The notes under the pieces are model-generated. The model saw only the letters and a list, made by a program, of their open reading frames with translations. It was not told the origin of the DNA and ran no database searches. This document shows, piece after piece, positions 10,586-32,794 of a stretch of DNA of 64,000 nucleotides (position 1 is its first letter; every line of letters begins with the position of its first letter). Made by a program: the position numbers and the translations under genes. Source of the stretch: Zeus faber (lineage: Eukaryota > Chordata > Actinopteri > Zeiformes > Zeidae); the NCBI GenBank assembly GCA_960531495.1, contig OY482846.1:11197783-11261782 (forward strand). Direction: 5' to 3'.

Positions 10586-13500
10586 TTGAGGCTGATTACT
10601 TTAACTCTATTTCTATATCAAAGCAGAAGTCTGTTATTATAATAACAACAACATGTTTGTGTTATGAGCCGTGTTTGGGACGATGAAAGGCTCCTGGCAT
10701 GGCCACCGGAAAGGTTCCAGCCCGATATAGCCGGTTAAATTTGGCTTTCTATTTCTTAGGCATCGTACTCTTAAAAGAATACTATCAAAACAGTGGAGTC
10801 GATGTAAACATTTGCTTCAAGAAACTTTTTTTTTTTTTTTTTTCCTATCTTTTTGATCTTGGAGATAATGTTTTTACCAAAGTTCAACTTCGTCACATTT
10901 TAATTACTAAGTTGAAGTCCTTTTTCCTGTGATGTTTTTCCTGTGGTGTTTTGTGAAAACATTAAACTATAAGATTTAATGGTGCATGGTGATGGATTAA
11001 TTAATATGTATAAGGTTAGTTCTAAGAGGTGAAGAATCCCATTTTTCATTTATGCTAAAAATTTGATCCCAAACACAGGTTTAGCTTAAATTTTCCACAG
11101 GATGGTGCTATTGCCTTAACATTTTTAAGACAAAATTTGCGAGACAAGGGACACATGTAAGGCCAGTGAAATAACTTAATTTAAATAATCCACAGTGCGA
11201 TTTCGAAGCTGTGTTTTCTATTTCCAAAGAGTTTCACTGAATTCTTTAAGCCACTGCTTTATACATTTTAATTACTGTATTGCTGCAACATTATGACCCA
11301 CGCTGCTGCTTTGGTGGTTAATCCATCTATTTCTGCTGCTAATGCCTTGTAAATGAAATAATGGTGAACTTTAACTGTTAATGATTATGCTCTGGACCCC
11401 CTGGAACCACTAGTCGGATCCGTGGGCGTCCCCACACCCCAGTTTAGAACCACGGACCATCATTTGTTTAGCATGTTACTTAAGCATCCACACACACAGC
11501 ACAACAATACTAATTCAATTGTGAATTGTCCTTTAATCTTCAAATCTAATGTCCTAGTATACATTGAAAGATAAATATTTTGATAAGCACATTTGTTAAA
11601 TGGAGATGCTCAGAAGAGGGCATATAGTCAAGGTGGTTTTTGCAGCTCAGGAGCAAACTGAGCCATTTGGAGCTGCTTTATGGAGATTTATGGCTGCCTG
11701 GTGTATTCTCCTTTTAGCATAGGCACGTGTAAAGTTGTTGGCTGGGCTGGGCTTCTGTCCGTACCCCCCTAATCATCAGCATGGATTTAGCACCATATCC
11801 CATGTATAAATGTATAACATGGAAAAAGTAATTGATATCTAAGTGGTCTTCTTAAGACAACAAAACCTGCTTCTAAAGACATCCCAGCATTTTCGCTCTG
11901 CTGGCATTGTGGAACACATAATCACTCAGGTTAGGCCAAATCCCAGAAAGCAGCCATGCTATATTCAGATGAAAGGACTCATTAGAAGACCATAAATCAC
12001 ACATAGAGATGAACAGAACTTAGCCTTCCGTGGCTTCATTGCAAGGGACAGTGACCGAGGAGCACAAATAGAAGTGGCAGTGTCCACAGAAGTGATGCAT
12101 GCGTTGTTCGTTAAGAAATGTGCATGTGCCAGTGGCTTTACAGTATGTCAGCCAGAGACGAAGGGAATAAAAAGGACTTCAAAGCAGCAGGTATGGCACT
12201 ATAGCAGAGAGGAATAATGAATGCAATGCAGAGGGGTCAGTGGGTTCTCCCGCCTCGCAGAATGTACAGTATGTGATCGGCCAGACAGACGGGAGACATA
12301 ATATACATCTTTGCAAAGGCATACAGTACACCCCCATCGTATCCTATTCCAGTCAAATCACTTGTATACCGTTCCTCTTCACACCATAGAAAGTACACAT
12401 AGACATCAAATATGGACACCATCTCCATTCCCTCCTGAAATAGTTTGGTGGTATTCATGCATCCCCTTAACCCCCTATGTTCACAGGACAATATCCTTTA
12501 TAGCCTTGCTTTTGTTGTCCGTCACTATTCAGGTTTTTTTTTTTTTAATTGCATTCAATTGCATCCTCGTCATTAATAGAAAAATAAGAACCACACGGGT
12601 ACTTCGATAAGCTTTTACTTGTTAATGCGTATGTTCATGTGTAGACTACAGTGCAGTGGAACCTATCCGGGAGGTGATGCCGTTCACCTTCTGTCGCTTG
12701 TGTTAAAGAGGGAAAAATCCCTGTGGAGTTTGCATGTATCCTTTAATGTCTCCCTACATGTGGTGTCTATACATTTTCACACATCTTGTGAGTATTTGCA
12801 GCAACTTTGAGATTCGCAGACAGGGTACCTCACAGCAGCGGGAGCCAGCGATGACCTCACCCATGCTGTTACCATCATCGGCCTAACACCATTAATGCCT
12901 CTCATATGACGGGCCTTGCTAAGCCTACTCTACTGGACCATTAGGGTAATAACGTCTGTGTGTCACTTTAGTGCCATAATGACCCGTGAATCATCCAATT
13001 TATAGGCTTGACGCTTCCAAATGGAAATTGTGTATTCTTTCATCGAGTCAGATAAGTCAAAGCAGAAAAATTAGAGACATAGATGTAGATATAGCTTTAC
13101 TATAGGTGTTTATTATAGAAACTGCATTATTACAATGGGATAAAGCAAACTGGTCTCAAGGTTTCATAAATCAAACACTTTATCTCATTTGAATAGTGCA
13201 GCAGAACTGAAAAATAACTGCATTATGAATTATCAGAACGCTGTTTTACTCATGCATGCCTAATTATCCGTCTTTGATGAAACTCACATACTGTACACAC
13301 CGAGCAAACTGGATGTGGCACAGCAATATGTATTGTCCCCAGCAACACATGACCAAAATGATCTCTTGAGTCAAATTGAACAACCAAAGAAAAGGTAAAC
13401 GTTGGGATGGTCTGTGATTAGAATTTTCTTTTTCATCTTTTTTTCTTTTCGTTTTTTTTTTTTTGTTTTTGTTTTTTTAAGAAAAGTGAGAAACAGTTGC

Positions 13501-14917
13501 TTTGCTGTGAGGAACCCCACAGACTCCCGTCTGTCTCGTATCCCCCCCCTGTTGGACGTGGGCCAGATATTTAGTATTCTCCCTCCGTTGCAGACTATCA
13601 CTGTCGTCGTTGCATCTGACTCATCAAACTGAGGCGAAAGGCCATGTGGTACGAGGAAACAGACCTAAATTTTACCTCGAAAGTGCATCGTCATCTCTTC
13701 ATAATTATGGAACTGGATGTAGATGTGTAAAGCAACAGGGTGATGGTTGAATCCATTATGAAACTATTATAATCATTATGGTCATTCTAAATGAGATATA
13801 ATAATAATCAGCATTGTGAACAACAGTAATGGAGTTTTGTGGCATTCCAGGCTTTCTTCAAAAAACGGTTTCTACAGGAACTTGGACGTATTAACAGACG
13901 GATGTCACATTTTTGTCATATCCATTAGCTTTTGAGCTTGTTACTCCACCCTTGTGTCATTCCCGCCTGTCACCCCCCCCGCAGGTCCAAGATCAACACG
14001 AAACATCTGTCATGTTCCCTCTTCCAGCGTGCCATGGGAAAGAAAACCCCATGAGCCCACCTCCAACAAGACTACGTCGTATTGTCTTTGTTGTTCCAGC
14101 CCGGTCCACCCCACAATTGAAGAAAAACTGCAAAGCGCATTTTCCAAATGTTAAGTAGTCCACTATGGTCAACTCCGCTGGGCAACGCTCGCTAATCCCA
14201 CGAGAGCACCCCACTCTTGTTTTGAAAGGTGAGCCGTGCAGGTCTCGTTTCAAAGGGGAGATTTTCGGGCCCCCATTCTATTTTAACGGAGAGGGCTGAA
14301 ATTCTCAAGCACCCTTTAGGATCCTCCCGGCTGCCCTTGATGCTCCAACCTCTTGTGCTTGGTCCCGCCAGACTCTCATCATCATGGCATTTGAGATGGA
14401 AACTTCAAAGGTGTGGCCGTGGACACACTGACAGGTGGGACAGGTGGACGGACAGAGTGTACGTCAGACGATGGAACCGGCTCTAGACTGACAGGTGGGA
14501 CTTTGGGTGAAATGGGCAAAGTGGGTAAAAAAAAAGAAGGCGAGTGTGAAGTTGCGAACACAATGAGTGTTTCTGGTACTATTGAGGAAACGGTGTTCGG
14601 TATTCGGACAGCCGGCTAGGCAACATCTTTACAAAACCCATGGACTCGCGTGTCCAGCACAGGTGAACGCGAGGGCACATCCTATAAAATAAATAGAAAT
14701 GCAAACGTTAGAGAGTTGGAGAGCATTCCTGAATGCCTGCTCAGGGTTCAGACATGCAGACTTATGGTGACTGTTACAGCTTAAAGAGAAAACATTGCGG
14801 TGTTGAGGACCCACGAACCTCCCTGGTCCACTGGCTCAGGTTGAGGACTCCAAGTTCCCATTATGTTTGACCTCTGGGTGGAACAGGGTGGTCCTGTCAT
14901 TCCGTTCACATGTGAGA

Positions 14918-14921
<4 letters not shown>

Positions 14922-14959
<38 letters not shown>

Positions 14960-14966
14960 GCACACA
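14922..14966. repeat. (CA)n microsatellite
   Basis: CA run with two GCAC variants at its right end. Confidence 0.95.
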
Positions 14967-16008
14967 ATTTCTATTTTGAGGCTGTTGCGGGAGCAACTGA
15001 CACATGCGAGCGCTGTCAGTGTGCATCCTAAGCCCTGCTCCAATGAAGGAGGACCTCTGTGGGCCGGGGGGAGAGGGCACTTGACAGGTGTATGGGGGGC
15101 AACTTGCATCGTGAGATTCCCATGTGCCCCGGACCCACCGGCAGGAACTCTCGTTGTCGCCTCAGCCACTAGAGGCTTATTCAGTTAAACGCAATGATCA
15201 TAATCATGTATGTATAGAACATGTTTGGAATTTGTCTACACACAAGGCTGCGAACCCTGCCTGGCAACTGATCTAGACAGTCCGTCTCCGTTAAATAAGT
15301 TGGACTCCTCATAGCTAAATTAACCCAGCTTGTCCTGGACAGAGATTTCAGGTTTCCAAGTCCATTATTAGAATGCTCGGGGGGGGGGGGGCTTATGTAA
15401 TTTCATATTATGTGAAACGCTGCCTTTTTACTATCAATGGTCAGCCCTTGGTTTTAGTAAGAACACAGCATTCTGCACAATAAGCGCTAACTGTAAATGT
15501 AAAAGTAGTCTTAAACATCTCTATCTAGTTAAATGATATGTACAAATTATCATCTTAAGTTGATGATCATCTTAGTTGATTATTTTCATTAATTTAATAG
15601 CAACATTATACTTAGTTATTCATATCATTACGCCTAGTTATATGGACAAATGTAAAGTATAATGTATATAGGGATGATATAAAAGGCAACTCTGTACGGT
15701 TTTCAAATTGCCCTTGCCTGAGAAAACTGCAAAAAGGTCTAATTTATAGGTATTTACTACAAAGCTGTAGTTGTGGTGGTGGTAGTGGTATTTATATTCA
15801 TATCTGTTATTAATGCTATAGTTAAATAACAAACATATTGTCTATTAAAATTTCCATACAATTTTCTTCCAACCCTATCAGGCAGTGTAATTTGGAGATT
15901 TAATTGTACATTAGTGGGAGTTTGCATTTAACAGTATTGCATCATTCTTCTTGTAAAAACACAGGATTTAGCGTACAACTTTCCGACAATTTTAAGGGAA
16001 TAGATAGG

Positions 16009-16042
16009 CAGACAGACAGACAGACAGACATACAGACAGAGA
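16009..16042. repeat. (CAGA)n microsatellite
   Basis: About eight tetranucleotide units with one CATA variant. Confidence 0.85.
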
Positions 16043-16466
16043 GACGGATGCTGGCACTTGTGGTGGTTGTCACAGCTTGGTAGCCAAGACTGCGACATGC
16101 CAAACTCCCTCATTATCAGTGTAAGGGATTTAACATCAGATCCTGTCTATTATTGTATGACATACTTGTCAACAAAATGTATTCATGGACACTTGGACAG
16201 TGCATGTGCTTGGACAGTGCATGTGCCAGTGCGTCTCTTGATGAATCAATGCGCAGAGATGTCGACTATGTGAATACGTTTATCAAATAGACAGACAGTT
16301 ACCGGTAGAAAGTGATTCTATATTCCACGACAGATCAGTTCCCTTCTTTGAGTGTGATTGAAAGCTCCCTGACGTCAGGGGGGAGCCATGGTTACCGTTG
16401 TCCTGGCATGCAAGGGTTCCTCACTGTTCCCTCCCTCTTTGTCATGTGTCTAGCACTTCTTCAGCA

Positions 16467-16467
<1 letters not shown>

Positions 16468-16533
<66 letters not shown>
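16468..16533. repeat. (CA)n microsatellite
   Basis: CA run of about 60 bases in intergenic DNA. Confidence 0.95.
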
Positions 16534-17209
16534 TTCTTTCTTTCCGTCTCTCTTGTGAATAGGCGATCCACACTGTGCCAAGCACTGCCAAGCGACGTCT
16601 ACTTCTCAGTAGAACAGGGGAAGAAACAGAGGAAGGCCCTGGGAGAATATACAGTAGTTAAATAATTATATTATATGCGATAACACACCCAGGACTGCTC
16701 CTGAGCAGCAGTTGTACTTCATGCAGCCGTCCCTGGGATAGCGGGGGGGGGGGGGGGGGTTATGGGTGGGACGGCTGATCAGAACCTGGATTTTTGACAG
16801 GATGCCTTGTTAAGATTCCCTTGTGTAGCCCAAGGAGGTGCCAGCCTGTGAGACAGCCTCTCTTTATGAAGCACATACACATGCACTCACGAAGACACAC
16901 ACTCTGTAGAGAGTACAACAGAGTGAGATGGAGAGAAGCGGGAAGAGGGAGAGGCAGTGGGATAGGAACACCGTGTGAAACAAGCAAATAAGTAAATTGG
17001 GTTTCAATAATTCTGACTTTGATTATTCAAATAGTGACTGATAGTAAATAGAGGAGGATGAAAAATAAAGACACATCGATCATCAGTGTCAAATCCTTTC
17101 AGAATACACAGTGGGTGCCACAACTGGGAACTACTCGACTGACTATAATCAGACTGTAATATACTTTCATTGAAAAGAGAAGAGAGACAGAAAGACGAAA
17201 AGCAACCGA

Positions 17210-17210
17210 A

Positions 17211-17242
<32 letters not shown>

Positions 17243-17243
17243 G

Positions 17244-17275
<32 letters not shown>

Positions 17276-17276
17276 C
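17210..17276. repeat. Compound (GCAC)n(CA)n microsatellite
   Basis: About eight GCAC units pass directly into a CA run. Confidence 0.95.
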
Positions 17277-18253
17277 TCAACCAGTTTTATTTATGGGCGC
17301 CACGGATAGCGGGCTAAGATTTCTGGCACCAAAACAGCGTCACGCTTGCTATTTGTGTCTGAGGTACCACATAGCATGGAGAGCTTGGGTGACAGGGCTG
17401 AGGCATCGTGGGGCCAAGGGACTTCCGTCCACCCGCACGGCTTGTACATGACATTTCACAGCTTTCTCCTCCACAAGAGTGTGAGCGTGTGAATGAGCAT
17501 GTTGTGTGGATCTTTTTAAAAATAAGTATTTGCCTTTAATTGCGTAAATAGCCTAGGATGTATATACTGTAGAGATACTTTCATGTGATATGTACTTGCG
17601 TGGGTGTTTGTGTGTGTGTATAGGTGTGCATGCCTGTGCATCTGGTTGTGTTTGCCACCTCCTAAAGGAACAGCAAACAAGGTGGTAGTGAAGCTGGGGC
17701 CATGTACACAGGTTTATTAGGCAAGAAACACGGAGCAGGACCCCGCAAACCAACAACCGTACAATACCCAAACCCTCCTAGAATCACTGGATTACTATGG
17801 AGTTAATGTACGTATAATGGGGTATAAATGGCTGGCAGTGGACAATGCTCGGATCAATCCTTAAATTTTGTGAATTTGAGTTTGAGTATTGTGAAAAGTT
17901 CTATGATATATTTCTCAAAAATAAAAAAGCTTTGCATCACATCTAAGAGAGATATATAAAAGATCAGCCATTAGCCTCATCTTTTTATCGTGGGAATTAT
18001 TGGAGTATCCTCTAACCAGCTAATGTGTTGGACTTTAATGGTTCATTATCCAATGTCTGATAGCACTGGCGCAGAGACCTGATGTGCTGGAAAAAGTTTT
18101 AGAATGCAGGGAGGTTTCAGATGTCCACGGGCATGACATGCATTAAATTGTCAGCCGCCCCCCTGAAATATGACCCATCTTATTATATCGAACAATGCTA
18201 TTCCAGACGGGGAAAGGGACTGACTAGACTCTTTATCTCAAATCACCATCATG

Positions 18254-18259
18254 TTTATT
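18254..18259 (-). promoter_or_regulatory. Probable KIAA0408 polyadenylation signal
   Basis: TTTATT on the plus strand reads AATAAA on the minus strand, about 590 bases downstream of the KIAA0408 stop codon. The DNA between (18260-18846) has no other support for coding and is taken as 3' UTR. Confidence 0.4.
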
Positions 18260-18846
18260 ATCAACAACAAAAAATATATACATTAAAGGCTCGTCATACT
18301 CATTCTCATTCATTATTCCAACATCTTCAATATGTTACTCTGATAATATGATACAGTAAAACACACTATAGACACTTAGCATGTTGCTGCTGGGGCAGGT
18401 GCAACAGGTGCAACTTAATTTGCTTCCAATGGAGACCATGCTTGGTTTGAGTCAAAAGGGCAACCATTAGGATTAGGTTCAACACAGGAGCATGCACCCT
18501 CTGGTTAAGGGGGCATACTGAATTCATTATACACAACCACTTGAAAGGCAATACAAAAGACAGGAAAAAAGTGGTATAAGAAAAACAAGAGAAATAAGAG
18601 AAATAAGTTGGGGTTGTGACACAGGTTTTGGCACAGGAGAAAGAGAAAGCCACTGGAGAATGTTGAGATGCCCTCTCTCTTGCACATGTCATATATAGAC
18701 TAAGAGAAGTATTTTTAGAAAGAAATCTCTTAAAGCACTTTTTAAGAACAGTCTGTACTATTTACATAGGGCAGGGGTGACTTGCGGCCATTTTCAGGGG
18801 TTGGGGCCTGTTCATGTGTAGAGCAAGTATTCGTCAAGGGAACACG

Positions 18847-22452
<3,606 letters not shown>

Positions 22453-23732
22453 TACGCCGCCCACTCAATATCCTGAACTTTTTTTTATTTTTATGGCAAT
22501 TTCCTTTTCTTCCCGTGGCGCGCTAATGTCAGAGATCACCTGTTGGTCATCAGTGAGGTGGCAATGGAATGGACTGGTAACCCTATGAAGAGATAAAGCA
22601 AATAAGGGAGGGAGAGGTTGTTGTGAGTGGCTGTTGGTAAATGGAAAGTGTGCCTTCAGATTCACGCTTTTTGAACACAATATAACGTCCATCAAGAAAA
22701 CGTGATCGGGTGGAGTGGAACGTTGAGGCATCGCTGCCCCTTGGGAAGGACAGATATTTAAGGTCCAATTCTTTAACCATAATTTACGACCATGTAAGTC
22801 CACCTATTTGGCATGTGTGGACAGAAGAGTCGGCTGACAGTAGAGCCGTTTAGCCTCTTGATCACTTTGCCCTCCAGCGCCACCCTCGACACGTCACTCT
22901 CCCCTCTTTCATGCAGTGAAACTCTGGGAGGAATTTAGAGCGCCTGTTGGGATGAACGGCCACTGGGAACTTGAAACGCAGTAGTTGCTCAATATTTTAT
23001 TTAATTTTTTTTCCAAACGCCGTGGATGAACATGAAAAGGAATTCCAAAATGCCCACCGAGTCGGATTTCTCAGCTGCGTCTGTGGCCCTCTTAACCACG
23101 CAGCTCCTCCGTGACCGAGCGCTGTCACCAACGGATCGGCAAACCTGGCGCTCTGCTGCGCCTCAATATTACCATTTATAAAAGCACCACAATTTTAAAT
23201 TACATGTGAAGCTAAAGCGTAAACCCTTGGCTCTGTCTCTCACCTGCATTATTATTATTTTGACTATTTTGCCACTAACTAATATGATAAGTATGTAAAT
23301 AAGATACGTATCCCCATCGAAAGTTCCAGAAATGCCCGGTAACAACCCCCACCCCCACCCACACCGGTGATGTAAGAGCTTAGATATTTATAAACGTGCA
23401 ACTATGAGCATGTGGGAGAAAAAATTCCACAAATGTTTCTTAAGCTTAATAATAACATGCCGGATATTTGCTGGACAAATAGCAGCCAGGAATACATTAA
23501 TTATCACCCGTTTAAAAGGGGGGAACGCCACACAACATTGAATCTGCGCTATCGACCTTCTTGAGCTCTTCCAGATGGGTCAGTGATCGTCGTTTTTTGG
23601 GGTTTGCTCACGCCGTCACACACATCCCATCCCATTCATACCAGTGAATATGTCCTTGACGCAGATTACTATCTTTCCAACCGGTACCAAAAAGTCAGAA
23701 AAACAGCTCAATATTCGAACAAATGTCCTTAC

Positions 23733-23960
23733 CTTCCAACGAACAGGTAGTACACAGTATGGCTGATTTGTCACTGCCTATGTCCTTCAGATTTAGTCTA
23801 GTTCCTTGTGAGGTGCGATCTCTCCAGCTTCCAGTCCTCTCTGCGAAGCCCCCCCGAGCTGTGGCTCCCTCCTCCGTTTTCCTCCGGCGTGTTACGTAAA
23901 GTGTGTGGTATTCAGTGTGCCGCAGACCCTTCTTGAGTGTCGAGTAAGGGGTAAACAACC
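23733..23960 (-). other. KIAA0408: Probable KIAA0408 noncoding exon 1
   Basis: Read on the minus strand, a TATA box at 23991-23984 is followed about 25-30 bases later by sequence running to a good donor, GGAAG|GTAAGG, with exon end 23733. A 5' UTR exon is inferred because KIAA0408 coding sequence begins 1.3 kb further on. The in-frame ORF here (about 96 codons) shows no family similarity. Confidence 0.45.
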
Positions 23961-23983
23961 TGTGCTCCGGTGGAGGTACCCGC

Positions 23984-23991
23984 ATTTTATA
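23984..23991 (-). promoter_or_regulatory. TATA box, probable KIAA0408 promoter
   Basis: TATAAAAT on the minus strand in a GC-rich setting (CGCGG on its 5' side, GCGGG on its 3' side), the classic core-promoter arrangement. It is correctly placed upstream of the probable noncoding exon. Confidence 0.5.
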
Positions 23992-24128
23992 CCGCGCCTC
24001 CTGTGTTTACGCCGACTCGTCATTGGAGGCAGGATCAGGTGTCATAATGTCAAATTTATTCCAGCGTTTGAGGTCTCGATGGGACAACTGTCGTCACCAG
24101 CATCCTGGCTATAATTAGTGGGCTCAGG

Positions 24129-24146
24129 GGGAGAGAGAGAAAGAGA

Positions 24147-24202
<56 letters not shown>

Positions 24203-24219
24203 GCGAGAGAGAGAGAGAA
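24129..24219. repeat. (GA)n microsatellite
   Basis: GA run with occasional GC interruptions just upstream of the KIAA0408 promoter. Confidence 0.95.
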
Positions 24220-24484
24220 AGTGTTTGCCGAGCTATTTCAGCTGCCGCGGCCTCGCAGCCAATCGGCGTCTCTGTTGCTACTCTGCTTTAGGATGCTCGG
24301 GCAGATTTGGTCTTGTGACCGTTTCTCCAAAGGGATGCCAGATAGATGTATGTGATACTATGAATAATAATAATGTTGTGTCCTGGTCAATAAAATCTTT
24401 ATTTAAGAGAGTAGGTCTCATGGAAAGACTGCACAATAGATTCCACACTCAACAACTGGTTTAAGTTATTTGATTATTGTTATT

Positions 24485-24569
24485 TAGCTAATACAAATAT
24501 AAATGTATATATATGTATATATATGTATGTATATATACATATGTATGTGTATGTATATATATATATACA

Positions 24570-24645
<76 letters not shown>
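24485..24645. repeat. (TA)n microsatellite
   Basis: Imperfect TA/TG/CA alternation followed by a pure TA run from about 24577. Confidence 0.95.
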
Positions 24646-24648
<3 letters not shown>

Positions 24649-26370
24649 AATAAAATATTGGCACTTAATTAATATTATCCTCATAGTTAAATATAATTAA
24701 TTACATTTGTGGTATGCTTGTCATTGCTTTTACTTAGTTTAATATTGAACAATATTATTGCTTCACTTGATCACAAAACAGACATTTAATTTGCTGCTTT
24801 CCTACTGATAAACTGGAAACCTTTTCCTGTATTTTGTTTTAAATACAGGATACTACAATTTAATAATATATTTTGTGGGGTTTTTTCAGTCTTCATATAA
24901 AACCACATTTTTTAATTAATTTTGTTTTGCTACCTATCTTGGCCAAGTCTCCCTTGAAAAAATATATTCTCTATCTCTATGGGGCTTTCCCGGTTGATTA
25001 GAGGTTAAATAAATAGGAAGTAAGAAGAGCAGAAGTGAAAGCTGTGGGCGGTTTCAGCTTTCCACCCGTGGGTCTCTCACAGGTGAGCTATGGTGAGTCA
25101 TGCCCGCGCTGCAGCGTTGCCAGGAAGACGCTTGTCAGCACTCATCCAACGCTCCATCAATTACAAAGTGCATCTGCGTCAAACCGGGGGACGCTGCTGC
25201 GAGTTCCAGAGGCCCCCTACACGCATTACTCACTTGGGATGTTCGCAGAGACCATCCTCCCCGGACCCCAGGACCCCGTTTTAAACCATACATTCGTTGA
25301 AATCACAGATACTATCTATCAGGAGCAGATTGGAGGCATTCAAACCATCTACTTAACACTGTTTCTTGTTGTGAGGCAATTTGATAGTATTCTCTATTTT
25401 CCAATACAAAAAAATATATGTTTGATGGGTATGTTAAAGCAGTGCTGGAAAAAACTCCCTGGAAGATATTTTAGGATTATTTCCCCTATGGACTTGCGAT
25501 CATACAGGTGTATAATTGAATTTTACCCAGTTTACCATTTTTCTGATCATAGCTCATATTTCTATTTATTTTGTATTTGTGAAGGCAATTCCACCTTTTC
25601 AAATGGAATTAACAAATACAAAAGATGGCCAAAATGAAGTACCTTTGACAAAAACATGTGTTACCACAGTGCATTCACAGTAGTTCATTCAAAATTTCTA
25701 AAACCCAAAGAGACTATCTAAAAAAAAAAAGACAAATGTGAAGGTTTTTTTTGGTATTTAAATAAATATTTCATCTATCCATCTATCTATCTATTTATTT
25801 GTTTATTTAACTGATGTTGTTATGTTAAAAAATTGTATTATCTTGTCTCTTGTCAAAAGTGTTTTTATATTTGTTTTTCTTTTTTTCCCTTTATTGGACT
25901 TTGTACGTGTGAAATGTGAGCTATCATCAGGAAAATGGTCGGTGGTTAATGTAACAACTAATCTAAAACTCAATTTGACATTGTACGGCCCTTCAAAACC
26001 CTGACTGTTAGTGTGAAGACTGCCGACATGCATCTTTATGTAAAACCAATTCCTTTTGACACTTGGGAAAGTTCAGTAAGCTCCATTGGAAGCCAGTAGA
26101 GAGGAGGAAGTGGCAACTGAACTCACCTTACCAGCGGATGGATGCACTCAGCAACGTGGGGAATGTCTGCTCCAGTGACGTATCTAACACATCCTCAAAT
26201 GCAAATGTGTCCTGTGCAAGTGAAGGGCTTTTCCTGTGCTTTTGGTAACCTTGGTGATGGATTTTGGTGGTGGTGGGGTGGGGGGGGAGGGGGGGGTGCA
26301 ACGACGACAAAAACGTCAACGGGTTAAAATGAACAAGGGACAAAACGAAAGGAAAAAGGCAAAGGGTGTA

Positions 26371-31856
<5,486 letters not shown>

Positions 31857-31989
31857 CTCTGCGACGTTTCTTTATTTCTTTTCCTTGAGGAAAAAATGGA
31901 GGGGTGCGGAGGAGGGATGGGACGGCAAATCAGTCGCTGGGTGAGGTCTCCTCTCCTCGTATTTTCTCCCGCAGCATCCGCCCTGTTTG

Positions 31990-32100
31990 CCGTGACGGGT
32001 TCAGCTTCAGCACCATCCGGGTGAACAGCTGCCGAGTCGTGACGTCACGGGCGCTCCCCGGACCCCGATGCGGAAGTACCCTAAACGGCAGTTCGGCTGA
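31990..32100 (-). promoter_or_regulatory. Probable SOGA3 promoter with CRE
   Basis: A GC-rich stretch 130-240 bases upstream of the SOGA3 ATG holds a full palindromic CRE, TGACGTCA (32040-32047), and an ETS-like CGGAAGT (about 32071-32077). No TATA box is seen. Position and composition fit a CpG-type promoter; activity is inferred. Confidence 0.5.
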
Positions 32101-32109
32101 GAGCCGCTA

Positions 32110-32763
32110 GATGGTGCTGCTCCGCAAAGCCCCGACTTAAGGCAATGGAAAATGCAGTATTCATTTATTCAGTTTTCAATATTCAATATCTCATATTGAA
32201 TATCGTTTGTTTTCCCCTTAGGGTCGCAATAACTGAGTTTAGTTAATTTAGTTCATTAATAACATATTCATGCTTAAAGAGGCCTGCGTATGGGGCCTAA
32301 TTACCTTGATTGACAGGTCCTTCGCTGCATTCTATTGGGATACAAACTCGGAAGAATTCGGCCATTTCCGTCGGTATTCCGAGTCGGCATTGAGGGCCAG
32401 ATCGCTTGGGCTCGGGCTCGCCGAGACGACAGACCTGACGTCACGACAACAATGGCGTCACACGCCGTTAACGGTGAAGAAAGTTCCTTTGCATTGTTTT
32501 TGGTTCGCAAAAAAAAAAAAAAAGTCAAACTCTGATCTTAACTTCTCTGTGGTTTCGACTCTTATTGCTTGTAGAATCCTTGATACTTGATTCACCAATA
32601 CGGCGAGAGAAGACGGAATCGGAATTTCCGAGCTCCCACGGAAAGCTGCGTAGTAAACCCCGAAAACTTGGACTCAATGTAGGTCAATATAAAACATCTT
32701 ACTCGAAATACAATCATCGTGAGATGTAGTTATAACAAACCATGAAGCATGCAAATAATATAC

Positions 32764-32794
<31 letters not shown>

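Larger units (their letters stand above)
24000..26370. other. Intergenic region between KIAA0408 and SOGA3
   Basis: Holds a GA microsatellite (24129-24219), a TA microsatellite (24577-24644), AT-rich DNA and a G-run near 26275-26297. The part near 25.7-26.37 kb probably contains the SOGA3 3' UTR. Open frames here (for example 25035-25637) have no recognisable domain or splice context. Confidence 0.5.

Noticed and set aside
23695..23985. 96-codon minus-strand frame as the KIAA0408 N-terminus
   Set aside because: It spans the probable donor at 23733 and has no similarity to the known N-terminus, which is encoded at 22452. It is treated as 5' UTR.
25035..25637. 200-codon open frame between KIAA0408 and SOGA3
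   Set aside because: No recognisable domain, no splice context and AT-rich composition like the surrounding intergenic DNA.
32436..32443. Second TGACGTCA as a promoter element
   Set aside because: It lies within a repeat-like segment with inverted CTCGGAA/TTCCGAG ends, 580 bases from the SOGA3 start, so it is probably part of a mobile element.
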